A stretch of 64,000 bases of DNA, taken from Occallatibacter gabretensis. GTDB lineage: Bacteria; Acidobacteriota; Terriglobia; Terriglobales; Acidobacteriaceae. Both the position numbers and the translations under genes were made by a program. Positions 8,431 to 16,500 of this stretch are shown one piece after another (the stretch's first letter is position 1; every line of letters starts with the position of its first letter). The stretch covers positions 342,593 through 406,592 of the forward strand of contig NZ_LAIJ01000002.1 of assembly GCF_001449115.1 (NCBI RefSeq), in the 5' to 3' direction. Under the pieces are notes generated by a model. The model did not search any database. It was not told where the DNA came from and saw nothing but the letters and a program-made list of their open reading frames with translations.

Positions 8431-8456
8431 ACGAAGGTATTGCGCAATACCTTCGT
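8431..8456. promoter_or_regulatory. 26-bp perfect palindrome, probable operator of the cargo operon
   Basis: The half-site ACGAAGGTATTGC is followed directly by its exact reverse complement, giving an uninterrupted 26-bp palindrome. It lies about 88 bases upstream of the PfpI start codon in the only sizeable gap before the cargo operon. Perfect two-fold sites of this length are typical binding sites of dimeric repressors such as TetR-type proteins. No such regulator is encoded in the window, so it may lie to the left or elsewhere in the genome. Confidence 0.6.
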
Positions 8457-8470
8457 GTCGAGTGAGCTTC

Positions 8471-9688
8471 TTAGGTTCTCTGGAAGCCAATGGCTCGTGA
8501 CGATCTTTCACCCATTGTTAGCGCCGCAACCGGTAAAAGAAAGACCGCGACAAAGGTCTCGATCAACACCATCGTCTGATGGTGATGCTGGACTTCACCT
8601 GTTTTGATCTCTCTAGGTTTCAAGCAATGCAAGAACCCAAAGAGGACACCGATTATGAATCGTATGAACGACATCGTAGTGGTCGACGACAACCCGCTCT
8701 TGCTCTGCGCATCCGGGACTCGATTCGGTGCAAGCCCCTCCGCCCGTTCTCTGGCCGCTGCAACCACATGATCTGCCTGGTTGCCGAACTCGGCCGCAAT
8801 CTGCTTATGAGCGGCGATCACCTCGGACGGAGTATGAATTTCCTTCCGGTCGCGGGTGTTGTGCGCCGCAATCTCCGCTGCCTCCGGCCCGCTGAAGCCG
8901 CTCCGCGCAATAGCTTCCTCGATCTGCTGGCGACGTGGGCTGGACGCTTCAAGGTACTCGGGGGTGTAGCCCTTTACGTCGGGAGCCCCGCTCTTGCCAG
9001 CCTCAATCTCGTAGCCGAGATTGCGGAGACGGTATGTTAGTTCGGATTGATAAACGGCGGTAGCAAACTGCTGGCTATCGAAGTAACCCTGGGGTTGAAG
9101 TGCGCGTGTCGAGCCATCGGACCGCTCGGTCATATTGAGGATGACGGCGTGGGTATGGAGCTGGGGTGCGGCGTAGCCGTCGACCGGGCGGGCGGTGTCA
9201 TGCTCGAACTTGGCAACGATGAACTTGCCGGTGGTCTCGGCGGGATTGTTGCCGCCGATGCGCGCCTGAGTGTACCGCTCCAACTCCGTGAGGGCGATGG
9301 TTACGGCCTGCCGGTGAGCCTCGCGAACACGATCATCTCCGCCTACCAAAGCAGTCAGCGAGACGGACTTTGGAGCCGAGAACGTCGCGTCCCACCCCGC
9401 ACGATGCTCCACTGGTTTTACGGTCGTTCCGTCTGCGGTCGTGTACTCCTGGCCCTTCCGATGCTTGACCAACTGCTCGGCGGTATGGGGGTTCTGGCCT
9501 TCGCTAAGGCGAGCGAAGTGTCGCGCGTCGATGGCTCCGGCTAGGCCGTACTTCTCGGCCAACTGACCCTGCCATTCTCCAAGAATCGTGTCGCCCTGCT
9601 TCCAATAGTTCTGCTCGGCAGACGTGAACTCCTTGGCGTGGTACGTCTGTGCCTGGCCGGAGCTGATTGGTTTGGAAATAGTGAGCAT
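8471..9688 (-). CDS. MobF-family (TrwC/TraI-like) relaxase, C-terminally truncated
   Basis: Relaxases nick oriT and pilot the DNA strand in conjugation. Residues 1 to about 330 are a MobF relaxase domain with candidate catalytic tyrosines Tyr16 and Tyr28 and the metal-binding histidines His163 (FEHD) and His178/His180 (LHTH). Family members are usually about 900 residues or longer with a RecD-like helicase domain. Here the relaxase sequence stops near residue 331 (about position 8698), and the last 75 residues (MSFIRFIIGVLF onward) are unrelated hydrophobic sequence. The gene is therefore broken at the border with the cargo region. The nicking domain may still fold, but transfer would lack the helicase. 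Confidence 0.85.
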   Translation of the reverse strand: MLTISKPISSGQAQTYHAKEFTSAEQNYWKQGDTILGEWQGQLAEKYGLAGAIDARHFARLSEGQNPHTAEQLVKHRKGQEYTTADGTTVKPVEHRAGWDATFSAPKSVSLTALVGGDDRVREAHRQAVTIALTELERYTQARIGGNNPAETTGKFIVAKFEHDTARPVDGYAAPQLHTHAVILNMTERSDGSTRALQPQGYFDSQQFATAVYQSELTYRLRNLGYEIEAGKSGAPDVKGYTPEYLEASSPRRQQIEEAIARSGFSGPEAAEIAAHNTRDRKEIHTPSEVIAAHKQIAAEFGNQADHVVAAARERAEGLAPNRVPDAQSKSGLSSTTTMSFIRFIIGVLFGFLHCLKPREIKTGEVQHHHQTMVLIETFVAVFLLPVAALTMGERSSRAIGFQRT

Positions 9689-9694
9689 ACGGCC

Positions 9695-11764
9695 CTACCG
9701 TCCCACAAAGTCGAGCGTTGACTGGACCCCTACTTCGTCCTGAACTTCGCCAGAGTCCACGGGAGAATCAGGGTCAGTTCGAGTCACCGCAAGCTCTTCT
9801 TCGGTTGGTTCATCAGCCACCGGCACGACGGCATCCTCCACCTTTGTAGAGTCACCCGCCTTCACCTTCGGCACCTCGGCTTCCAGGTCAATCGTCGGCT
9901 GCCGCGCCGGTTGAGTCTTCGGTATAAGGGTGATCGGATCGAAGCCCAGAGCATCGTCTTCCATGTCGCGGGCGATGAAGCCGCGAGTCCTCTGGGGCAC
10001 CTCCATGTAGTCGAAATGGAAGCGGGCGACGTTGTTTCCCAGCTTGAGAAAGGCGTGCCGATTCTCCAGTCCGGAGATTTCAGAGTCCATGACCAACGGC
10101 TCTACCTGACGGTCCAAGGTGAAGTTCTTGCCGGAACGGGTACCGTCGAAATGCGTCTCCTTCATCCGCTCAATCTCGATCTTGCCGATGGCTTTCGACA
10201 CCCATTCCGCTGCTTTCGGCTCAGTGGTCTTGAGGAAGATTTTGGTCGCCGGCTGGGAGAGCATCACCTCGGCCAGGTGGCCGTAGATCACTTCAAGCTG
10301 GGCCTTTCCTTGGAAGCCGAGAACCAGCGGGTTCTGGCTCTTCCGATTCTCGGTGATGGCCGTATGGAGCTGAGGGAGACGCTGTAAACTCGCCAGCTCG
10401 TCCAATACAAACCACACAGGCTTCTGAGCACCTTGCGGGGCGGTTAGCAGCCTAAGAACCAAGAGGTCTATCCAAAGACTGTGAAGGGGACGGAGGGCTT
10501 CGCGCTCAGTCGCGCTAGAGGTGATGAAGATCCAACCTTTACGCGTCTCGGACCATTCCGTGGCACTCCACGTCGTCTTCGACTGCTCCTTGGTGGGCAG
10601 CATCCGTAGGCTGTCCGCTACCAGTCCGAGCGAAGCCAGGACGCCGTTGCGCTGCTGCTGTGCGCCTTTAGCAATCATGGCCTGCATCTCTGTTCCGAGC
10701 ACACGTTTGTCGATCTCACCCGGGTTGGAGAGCCAAGCGACCAACTGCGTCGGGGTCGGCCCGAAGGTGAGGAGATGGGCAAAGATTTTCTGTGGCGTCT
10801 CGGTGAAAAACTCACCCTTCTTGTCGCTGGTCGGCTGGTAGAGCGAGGCTGCAATCGCCTTGGCTTCCGCCTTCCGGCGAAGCTCCTCAGACGGCCCCCA
10901 GTAGGGGCAGCGGGCATCTAAAGGGTTGAGCACAATGTCTCCACGATCGGCATCGTAGAACCTTTGAATGAACTCGCAAGCCGGGTCGTAGACGATAGCC
11001 ATCTCCTGTCTGTCCTGAATTTGCCGGAGGATCTGCATGATGAGGCTGGTCTTCCCCGCCCCGGTGTCGCCCATGAGTTCAATGTGCTGCGCCTCGGCCC
11101 TCAGCGGTATCCTCATCATCTCTTTGGCTTCGGTAGTTTTGAAGCCAATCCCGTCACCCTGCACCGTCTCGTTGAACTCTTTTGGGGTCAGAAGCACTGG
11201 CCCTTTCAAGAGCCGCCCATACTTTATTTGCTTCCTGCGCTTTATGTCCTTGCGTATAGAAAGTGGGAGCTGGGCGAGCAGTGAGAGGAAGCCAAACAGG
11301 ATCGGAAGTTTGTAGATGTCCCTGAGCTGGTCGCCCTGGAAGACGCTGGTCTTGAGGTACTCGTGCATGGACTTGTCGAGGTATGGCTGCTGCGGCCCGC
11401 GATAGAGTGCTCGGAGCCCACGCGCTTCCGCAGCGCTCGAAAGCGCAAGCGGGATATGCTTGCCTCCGGGGGCCGAAGTGGTGCCTTGTTGTACGTCGGC
11501 TTCGACGGCGAGTTGTCCCATCTTGGTGCCGTCACCGATGTAGAGCAGTTGATATTTATCCTTCTTATTGAGTGCCGCGCCCGCCGCCGATCGTGCGTAC
11601 ATCGGCGTGTAGAACTGCTGTAAGGGTGTCTGGCCGTAGGCAAAACGAACATACAGAAAGCACCCGGTCATCACGAAGGCAAGGAATACCGCGCCATAGG
11701 TGTAGATGGCGGAATGCGGCGGGAAAATGACAGTTTCTTTGCGACCCCACTGTTGACCTGCCAT
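9695..11764 (-). CDS. Type IV coupling protein (TrwB/TraD/VirD4-like)
   Basis: This inner-membrane ATPase links the relaxosome to the secretion channel. The 689-residue protein has N-terminal membrane segments (about 18-40 and 150-170), a Walker A motif GDTGAGKT, a Walker B motif WFVLDELASL, and the ENRKSQNPLVLGFQGKAQLE sensor region typical of TraD/TrwB. The C-terminal 90 residues are acidic and low in complexity, as in other coupling proteins. It lies six bases before the relaxase start, and its own start overlaps the TrwA-like stop by one base. The order accessory protein, coupling protein, relaxase is that of the R388 trwA-trwB-trwC operon. Confidence 0.9.
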   Translation of the reverse strand: MAGQQWGRKETVIFPPHSAIYTYGAVFLAFVMTGCFLYVRFAYGQTPLQQFYTPMYARSAAGAALNKKDKYQLLYIGDGTKMGQLAVEADVQQGTTSAPGGKHIPLALSSAAEARGLRALYRGPQQPYLDKSMHEYLKTSVFQGDQLRDIYKLPILFGFLSLLAQLPLSIRKDIKRRKQIKYGRLLKGPVLLTPKEFNETVQGDGIGFKTTEAKEMMRIPLRAEAQHIELMGDTGAGKTSLIMQILRQIQDRQEMAIVYDPACEFIQRFYDADRGDIVLNPLDARCPYWGPSEELRRKAEAKAIAASLYQPTSDKKGEFFTETPQKIFAHLLTFGPTPTQLVAWLSNPGEIDKRVLGTEMQAMIAKGAQQQRNGVLASLGLVADSLRMLPTKEQSKTTWSATEWSETRKGWIFITSSATEREALRPLHSLWIDLLVLRLLTAPQGAQKPVWFVLDELASLQRLPQLHTAITENRKSQNPLVLGFQGKAQLEVIYGHLAEVMLSQPATKIFLKTTEPKAAEWVSKAIGKIEIERMKETHFDGTRSGKNFTLDRQVEPLVMDSEISGLENRHAFLKLGNNVARFHFDYMEVPQRTRGFIARDMEDDALGFDPITLIPKTQPARQPTIDLEAEVPKVKAGDSTKVEDAVVPVADEPTEEELAVTRTDPDSPVDSGEVQDEVGVQSTLDFVGR

Positions 11765-12141
11765 TATGCACGCTCCAGGTCTTGCTTCGTCTCGACTGCA
11801 AGCGCAGTCTTCCGCTTCTTGACCTCGACCATGATTCCGTCGAACACCTCGGGCGTAATTTTGAGGCCGGTTGTGAGCGGCTTCAGGAGGTTGGTAAGCA
11901 TGAGCCGAATCCCCACGATCTCGCTCAACTCAGGGCTGGCGGTGGGGGCTCCGCTATCTCGTATCAGTTCGTCAAGGATGAGCCGGCGGATGAACTCTCC
12001 ACGTTGCTGGCCGCGCTTTTTGGCGAGCAAATCGAGTCTTTCTGCTTCGCTTCGGCTCAGCTTCGATGAGACATTCGTGAGACGAAATGATGCCCGCTGC
12101 TGTGCCTTTTCGACCATCGCATCATCGTTGAAGAGGGACAT
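11764..12141 (-). CDS. TrwA-like relaxosome accessory protein
   Basis: The 125-residue protein has a probable DNA-binding N-terminal region (about 20-65: ASFRLTNVSSKLSRSEAERLDL then KKRGQQRGEFIRRLILDELI), a pattern of a short strand followed by two helices that fits a ribbon-helix-helix fold. The C-terminal half is a likely oligomerisation region. In R388, TrwA sits at this place, binds oriT, stimulates relaxase and coupling protein, and represses its own operon. The position immediately downstream of an inverted-repeat-rich non-coding region supports the same role. Assignment rests on context as much as on sequence. Confidence 0.7.
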   Translation of the reverse strand: MSLFNDDAMVEKAQQRASFRLTNVSSKLSRSEAERLDLLAKKRGQQRGEFIRRLILDELIRDSGAPTASPELSEIVGIRLMLTNLLKPLTTGLKITPEVFDGIMVEVKKRKTALAVETKQDLERA

Positions 12142-12348
12142 ATGTACCTTCGATCCGTCAGGGATTCTTGGGAATACTCGGGTATTCTCAAGAATCCCTA
12201 TGCTCCGTAAGTTGTTGAGGATATTCTGTCGCCTTCAAGAATCCGTCAGGATTCCCAGCACGACCCTCGGAGGGGTGGAGTGTCATAATTCATCCGGTGC
12301 GTAGCACCGCTTCCATCCCGGCACAAATCATTGAGGGGGCAATACTCA
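12142..12348. other. Probable oriT/operator region with inverted and direct repeats
   Basis: This gene-free stretch lies upstream of the TrwA-like gene, where R388-type elements carry oriT. It holds an 18-bp inverted repeat (12160-12177 and 12182-12199, arm AGGGATTCTTGGGAATAC, one mismatch, 4-base loop), then ATCCGTCAGGATTC near 12241 that repeats ATCCGTCAGGGATTC near 12153, and a small inverted repeat GAATCC-GTCA-GGATTC. Such sites fit relaxase or TrwA binding and autoregulation. No recognisable nic consensus was identified, so the exact nick position is unknown. Confidence 0.6.
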
Positions 12349-12672
12349 TTACTTCACCGCTGCATGAGCCGTGGGAATCGCTGTCTGAGCTGGCACTGAT
12401 GTTGCCGGCTTACGCCCCGGCGTTCCCTTTGGCCTATCCTCGCCATTACGCTTGATACGCAATGGATGGATCGGCTTTGAATCGTTCGGTGCCCCGATAT
12501 ATTTCTGGAAGTCCTTGTCTTTGGTGAAGACGTATTCGAGTGCTTTATTCACCACATCGTCAGCGGCTACTCGGGTAAATGCGGCATATTGATTGACGAG
12601 GTTTGCAGTGGGCTCTTCAAGCGAGACGGTGGCAGTGACTTTACGGCTGGTTGTGATCTCAAGCAATGGCAT
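12349..12672 (-). CDS. Small conserved-type protein of the conjugation cluster, possible ribbon-helix-helix
   Basis: I do not recognise a named family. The 107-residue protein has KVTATVSLEEPTANLVNQYAAFTRV followed by ADDVVNKALEYVFTKD, a strand-helix-helix pattern that could be a ribbon-helix-helix DNA-binding fold. Its tail is rich in Pro, Lys and Ala. The ATG at 12672 is chosen because GAGGGAG lies before it and a longer reading would sit deep inside the VirB11 gene. It overlaps the VirB11 end by 14 bases, so it is translated with the secretion genes. It stands directly beside the putative oriT, which suggests a relaxosome or regulatory role. Confidence 0.6.
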   Translation of the reverse strand: MPLLEITTSRKVTATVSLEEPTANLVNQYAAFTRVAADDVVNKALEYVFTKDKDFQKYIGAPNDSKPIHPLRIKRNGEDRPKGTPGRKPATSVPAQTAIPTAHAAVK

Positions 12673-13690
12673 GGACGTTCTCCCTCTTGTTGCTGGTTGA
12701 AATGATTGGGTGGATTGCTGGGACATCGCGCTCACCTGCGAGATCAAAGATGGTGTCGTACATGAATTGTTTGGTCGTGCGGTCATATCCACGCACAGCG
12801 ATAATCTCGCTCACTTTGCGACCATCGGCGAACCTGCCAACTTGGGCGACGATCTGAACCGTCTCGGCGATCTCCGCCGAGATGTCGTCCCGATTCGATT
12901 GCTGGTGCGAACGCATTGCCAATTCACCGAATCTGCGGAGGGCCTTCACCGCAGAACTGGCATGAATCGTCGCCATCGAACCCGCGTGCCCGGTATTGAA
13001 CGAATCGAGCAGTGTGCGGGCTTCCTCGCCACGCACCTCGCCGAGGATGATGCGGTCGGGCCTCCACCGCAGCGCGGCCTTCAACAGGTCATTGAAGCTC
13101 ACCGTGCCGGTGTGTGATTCTGTCTGGCACTCCGACGCCAATAGATTTGGCTTGCCAATACGCAGCTCGGACGTGTCTTCGATCACCACAATGCGCTCTT
13201 CCTCGGGGATGTAATCAGCGAGTGCGTTCAGCAAGCTGGTCTTGCCCGCGCCAGTTCCGCCGCTAATCAGCATCGTCTTCCCGGCCTCGATATAGCCGCT
13301 CAGTGTCGCACCTATCTCCGGCGTCATCGCGCCAGTTTGAATGAGGTCGGCGATGCTGAACCGGGTCTTGGAAAACTTGCGAATCGTGACTGCGGGGTTG
13401 GGCCGCACAACGGGCGGGAGAACCGCCGCGAGGCGGCTACCGTCCGGCAGTTGGGCATTCAATAGCGGGTGCGCCTCGTCCAGCTTGCGGCTCAGCTTGT
13501 TTGCAATCACCTCAAGGCCGGTACGGAGTGCTTTCGCATCGAAGACGATCTCCGCGTGCTCCAACTTGCCCCCGCGCTCAAACCACCACTGACCGTTGGG
13601 ATTGCCCATAATCTCGCTCACCGTGTCGTCAAGCAGTAGCTCTTTGATGGGCTGGAGAAACGATATGAGGAGGTCAAGATCGTGGTTCAT
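12659..13690 (-). CDS. virB11: VirB11/TrbB-type secretion ATPase
   Basis: This hexameric cytoplasmic ATPase powers pilus biogenesis and substrate transfer. The 343-residue protein has the N-terminal domain (LDDTVSEIMGNPNGQWWFERGGKL), Walker A GGTGAGKTSLLNAL, the Asp box VVIEDTSELRI, Walker B-type RIILGEVRG and the His box GHAGSMATIHAS. The ATG at 13690 has AGGAG five bases upstream and gives the normal family N-terminus; a longer frame to 13813 would run into VirB8. In the transcription direction it is the last core gene of the channel operon. Confidence 0.92.
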   Translation of the reverse strand: MNHDLDLLISFLQPIKELLLDDTVSEIMGNPNGQWWFERGGKLEHAEIVFDAKALRTGLEVIANKLSRKLDEAHPLLNAQLPDGSRLAAVLPPVVRPNPAVTIRKFSKTRFSIADLIQTGAMTPEIGATLSGYIEAGKTMLISGGTGAGKTSLLNALADYIPEEERIVVIEDTSELRIGKPNLLASECQTESHTGTVSFNDLLKAALRWRPDRIILGEVRGEEARTLLDSFNTGHAGSMATIHASSAVKALRRFGELAMRSHQQSNRDDISAEIAETVQIVAQVGRFADGRKVSEIIAVRGYDRTTKQFMYDTIFDLAGERDVPAIHPIISTSNKRENVHAIA

Positions 13691-13698
13691 ATCAACTC

Positions 13699-14382
13699 CT
13701 AGTTGAATGCCTGGTCTGCGCGGTAACGAACGATAGTGAGTCCAAGCGGATTGAAGGCGAGCGCGTTGTTCTCGACGTGATCGGCGAAGACATAGGTCAC
13801 ACTGGCGGTCCAACGCTCCGTCTTGATCTCCGAATGGTCGTTGGCGTTGGTGTAGACCTTCTCAAACTCAATCCGCGCCGAATAGGGCGACTGCCGGAGG
13901 TCGTCGAGGACGACGCTCTTGATATTGATATCGACATAAGGGAGCGTGCTGTCCTGCTGGAAAGTGGTAATCGTCTTGCTCAACTGCTCCTGCCGAATGA
14001 CTGCCTGCTGCACATCCGAATTAAGGAAGTAAAGCGCCTGGGTTTGGTCGCGCTCGATGGTATAGCGATTGCGCTGGAAGTAGAGCGTGGCCCACCGCGA
14101 GAGGTAATACTTGTTCTCTGCCTCCTGCGGTTTGTAGTCATAATTCCGATAGTCGATTGCGTCCGCGTGTCCCACATCGTTGATGCGGATGACAAGCGGT
14201 TTCATCCCAGCGAGAGCCTTTTGGCTCTTGAAGGTGAGTGCGCCTAGCATCAGGCAGACGACGCCCAGGACAAGGATCGTGATCTTCAGATAGGTGTTCA
14301 TCACGAGCGGGTCGCCATACTGCTCCAGATAGCGTTCCGCTGCGCGTGTAATCTCGGGTGATTTCGTCTCTTGAGCTGGCAT
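13699..14382 (-). CDS. virB8: VirB8/TrbF-type channel assembly protein
   Basis: VirB8 proteins nucleate the type IV secretion channel at the inner membrane. The 227-residue product has a short cytoplasmic N-terminus, one membrane segment (about residues 30-48, LKITILVLGVVCLMLGALTF) and a periplasmic NTF2-like domain containing YYLSRWATLYFQRNRY and ERWTASVTYVF. Its sequence is closer to the TrbF type that precedes or follows TrbL in Trb operons. It ends eight bases before the VirB11 start. Confidence 0.87.
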   Translation of the reverse strand: MPAQETKSPEITRAAERYLEQYGDPLVMNTYLKITILVLGVVCLMLGALTFKSQKALAGMKPLVIRINDVGHADAIDYRNYDYKPQEAENKYYLSRWATLYFQRNRYTIERDQTQALYFLNSDVQQAVIRQEQLSKTITTFQQDSTLPYVDINIKSVVLDDLRQSPYSARIEFEKVYTNANDHSEIKTERWTASVTYVFADHVENNALAFNPLGLTIVRYRADQAFN

Positions 14383-14395
14383 GTGGGATCTCCGT

Positions 14396-15256
14396 TTACT
14401 TCATGATTCCTGCGGTGATGGCACCGGTGATGGCACCCATGCCTGCGTCGTGACCGCTGCTGCTACCGGAAAAGATGGAGGCGGTGATTGCCGGAATCTT
14501 GATGAGGATGAAGATATTGACGACCGTGAGCAGGATGATGAAGGGAAAGTTTTGCAACATCTTGATCGGATTGGTGAAGTCCATAAGGTTCGTCGCGGAG
14601 GACATATAGAGATGTCCGAGGATGCTCATCGTTGCGGCTGCGACCACCTTGTAAAAGGAGAAACTGAGGAACGCCCTGAGCCAACCCCAGAAGAGAAACT
14701 CCAGCTTCTCGATGATGAGAAAGGGAATGAAAATAGGACCGAGAAGACCGATGATTGCTGCGGCTATCTCACCATAGGCGATGATGACCGAGACAAGCGC
14801 CGCGAGGATTGCAAGTGAAAGCTGATTCATGATGTAGGCGACTATCATGTACGGCGCGGTGAACATCGCAATGCCAGGCCCAGACTTCTGCAAACTTGTG
14901 TCGATGGATTGCAGCATCGAATTGGTCGCATCGTATCCGATGGTGTTAGCAAGATCGGTCGTTCCATCGCTGATGAAACTCTTGAGCGAATAGCCGATGC
15001 CTGGAATAGTGCTGTCGTAATAGAGCACGAACATATATGCGAAGCTGATGAGCATAAAGAAGTTGAGGAAGCGGGCCATGTTGAATCCCTGCCCACCTTG
15101 GGCGGATGCAAGCGCTTCCTGAATGCCGTACCAAACGAGCATGATGGTCGCGAGTGAGAGAACGATGCGGAGTCCAATCGCGTCGATGGTCGGTGCCGTA
15201 CTTGCGGTCAATGACTGGCATTGCTGCGCGATGAAGTTGAGTAATTGGAATCCCAT
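14396..15256 (-). CDS. virB6: VirB6/TrbL-type polytopic channel protein
   Basis: The 286-residue protein has about six hydrophobic segments, including IVLSLATIMLVWYGI, FLNFFMLISFAYMFVLYY, AILAALVSVIIAYGEIAAAIIGLLGPIFIPFLI and FPFIILLTVVNIFILI. A conserved-looking central loop with WGWLRAFLSFSFYKVV resembles the VirB6/TrbL region that contacts the translocating DNA. Position between the VirB5-like and VirB8 genes is as expected. The C-terminus is Gly/Ala-rich. Confidence 0.87.
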   Translation of the reverse strand: MGFQLLNFIAQQCQSLTASTAPTIDAIGLRIVLSLATIMLVWYGIQEALASAQGGQGFNMARFLNFFMLISFAYMFVLYYDSTIPGIGYSLKSFISDGTTDLANTIGYDATNSMLQSIDTSLQKSGPGIAMFTAPYMIVAYIMNQLSLAILAALVSVIIAYGEIAAAIIGLLGPIFIPFLIIEKLEFLFWGWLRAFLSFSFYKVVAAATMSILGHLYMSSATNLMDFTNPIKMLQNFPFIILLTVVNIFILIKIPAITASIFSGSSSGHDAGMGAITGAITAGIMK

Positions 15257-15287
15257 AATCGCCCCCCCATGGCTTGTAGCCGAACGT

Positions 15288-16094
15288 CTAGTAGCTGAAT
15301 GCCTTGCTCACTCCACTTTTGTCTGTGCTGGTATGAGTCGCATAATTGCTTTCGTAGCCATCAGCAGCCTGCATGGACATCTTCAATCCGTCCTGCTGCT
15401 GTTTCTGTTGCACCATCTGTTGCAAGCTCTGAGCCTGCGTCATCTGGCTTGCTTCCTGCTGTGTACGGAGCTGCAAGAGCATCGCCTGGTTGATGCGCTG
15501 CAATGTCGCAAGGTCTGTCTGTTGGGTGGGATCTGTGGAGTGACTGGCGGTTTCCAGCGTTTTGATGTCGGCCTCGCGTTGCGGAGCGTTTGCCCGCACC
15601 GTGCCAATCGTTTGTAAGCTGGTTGTATTTACTGCATCTCCCAAATCAGCGGTTGCACCCTGCGCGGCAATAGCCTGTTGGCCTTGCGCGCTCAGCGAGC
15701 CATAGCCAGATATTTGACCTGTTCGCTGGATACTTGCTCCTTGGTTAGCTGCCGCCGCTCCGCTGCCGTTCGTCGCCGAAGTGGTCCACGGAAGCGAATT
15801 GCCGTAGGTATTGGCAGGGTGAGCAACCGGTGCCCAAGTTTGCTGCGCCATGTTGGTGTACGCCGTGTAGTAGCTGGATGGCGCTGTCGCCATCCGCTGG
15901 GCAAGGTTGTACGCTTGCATGACGTTCTGGGTTGTCTTGATCGTCGTTGTGTAGAGCTGGCTGGCTTGTACGAGTTGTTGCACGGCATGGGCGGATTGGG
16001 TGGGGTCTAACACTACGCCCACGCCAAACTGTGCGTGCGCTGGATTGGCTGAAGTGGTGACGGCCAATAGGACGGTTAGGATTAATCCCTTCAT
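15288..16094 (-). CDS. VirB5/TrbJ-like periplasmic protein
   Basis: The 268-residue protein has a signal peptide ending near ANPAHA-Q. After it comes FGVGVVLDPTQSAHAVQQLVQ, close to the start of TrbJ proteins, which also begin with an F-G-x-G-[IV]-V-x-DPT segment. The middle is Ala/Thr/Gly-rich. The C-terminal part (LRTQQEASQMTQAQSLQQMV) is a Gln-rich predicted coiled coil. VirB5/TrbJ proteins are minor pilus-tip components or help pilus assembly. The match is moderate and supported by position between the small lipoprotein and VirB6. Confidence 0.78.
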   Translation of the reverse strand: MKGLILTVLLAVTTSANPAHAQFGVGVVLDPTQSAHAVQQLVQASQLYTTTIKTTQNVMQAYNLAQRMATAPSSYYTAYTNMAQQTWAPVAHPANTYGNSLPWTTSATNGSGAAAANQGASIQRTGQISGYGSLSAQGQQAIAAQGATADLGDAVNTTSLQTIGTVRANAPQREADIKTLETASHSTDPTQQTDLATLQRINQAMLLQLRTQQEASQMTQAQSLQQMVQQKQQQDGLKMSMQAADGYESNYATHTSTDKSGVSKAFSY

Positions 16095-16170
16095 GGTGGT
16101 TCTCCTTGTAGGGGTCGGTGGAGGTTAGATTGCGTTAGGGGACGACTATGGAAACTCTTGGCTAGGCGCA

Positions 16171-16491
16171 TTACTGAACGAGCATCTTCTTCGTTATGTC
16201 GTCGCGCTGAGCCTCTAACTCCTTGCAATGCGGGCTGCTCTTTCGGGCTTCCGCATCGCGCTGATGTTGGTCAATCACGGCCTGCTGTTGCGGCGAAGGC
16301 TTATTCCCGAATGCTGAGCCAACAATCGCCTTTCCGTCTTGATCCGAGGTCGATGCAGAGCAGTCTTTTTGATATGCGGCATTCGCGGCCTGATATGCAG
16401 CCGTGAGATCTTGGCTTTTCTGTTCCTTACTTTTGCAGCCCGACAATAAGAGGGCGGCGAATGCAAAGGCGATGACGAGGGCTTGACGCAT
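16171..16491 (-). CDS. Small lipoprotein of the conjugation operon (TrbK/VirB7 position)
   Basis: The 106-residue product has an N-terminal signal ending in the lipobox LLLSGC, so the mature protein should be lipid-anchored from Cys19. The mature part is polar with two further cysteines (KDCSAS, PHCKEL). In Trb and VirB operons this place is taken either by an entry-exclusion lipoprotein (TrbK) or by the channel lipoprotein VirB7. The sequence alone does not decide between them. It lies nine bases downstream of VirB10. Confidence 0.72.
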   Translation of the reverse strand: MRQALVIAFAFAALLLSGCKSKEQKSQDLTAAYQAANAAYQKDCSASTSDQDGKAIVGSAFGNKPSPQQQAVIDQHQRDAEARKSSPHCKELEAQRDDITKKMLVQ

Positions 16492-16500
16492 GGAAGCTCC

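Noticed and set aside
8579..9544. Plus-strand frames opposite the relaxase
   Set aside because: The relaxase catalytic residues are clear on the minus strand; the plus-strand frames have no support.
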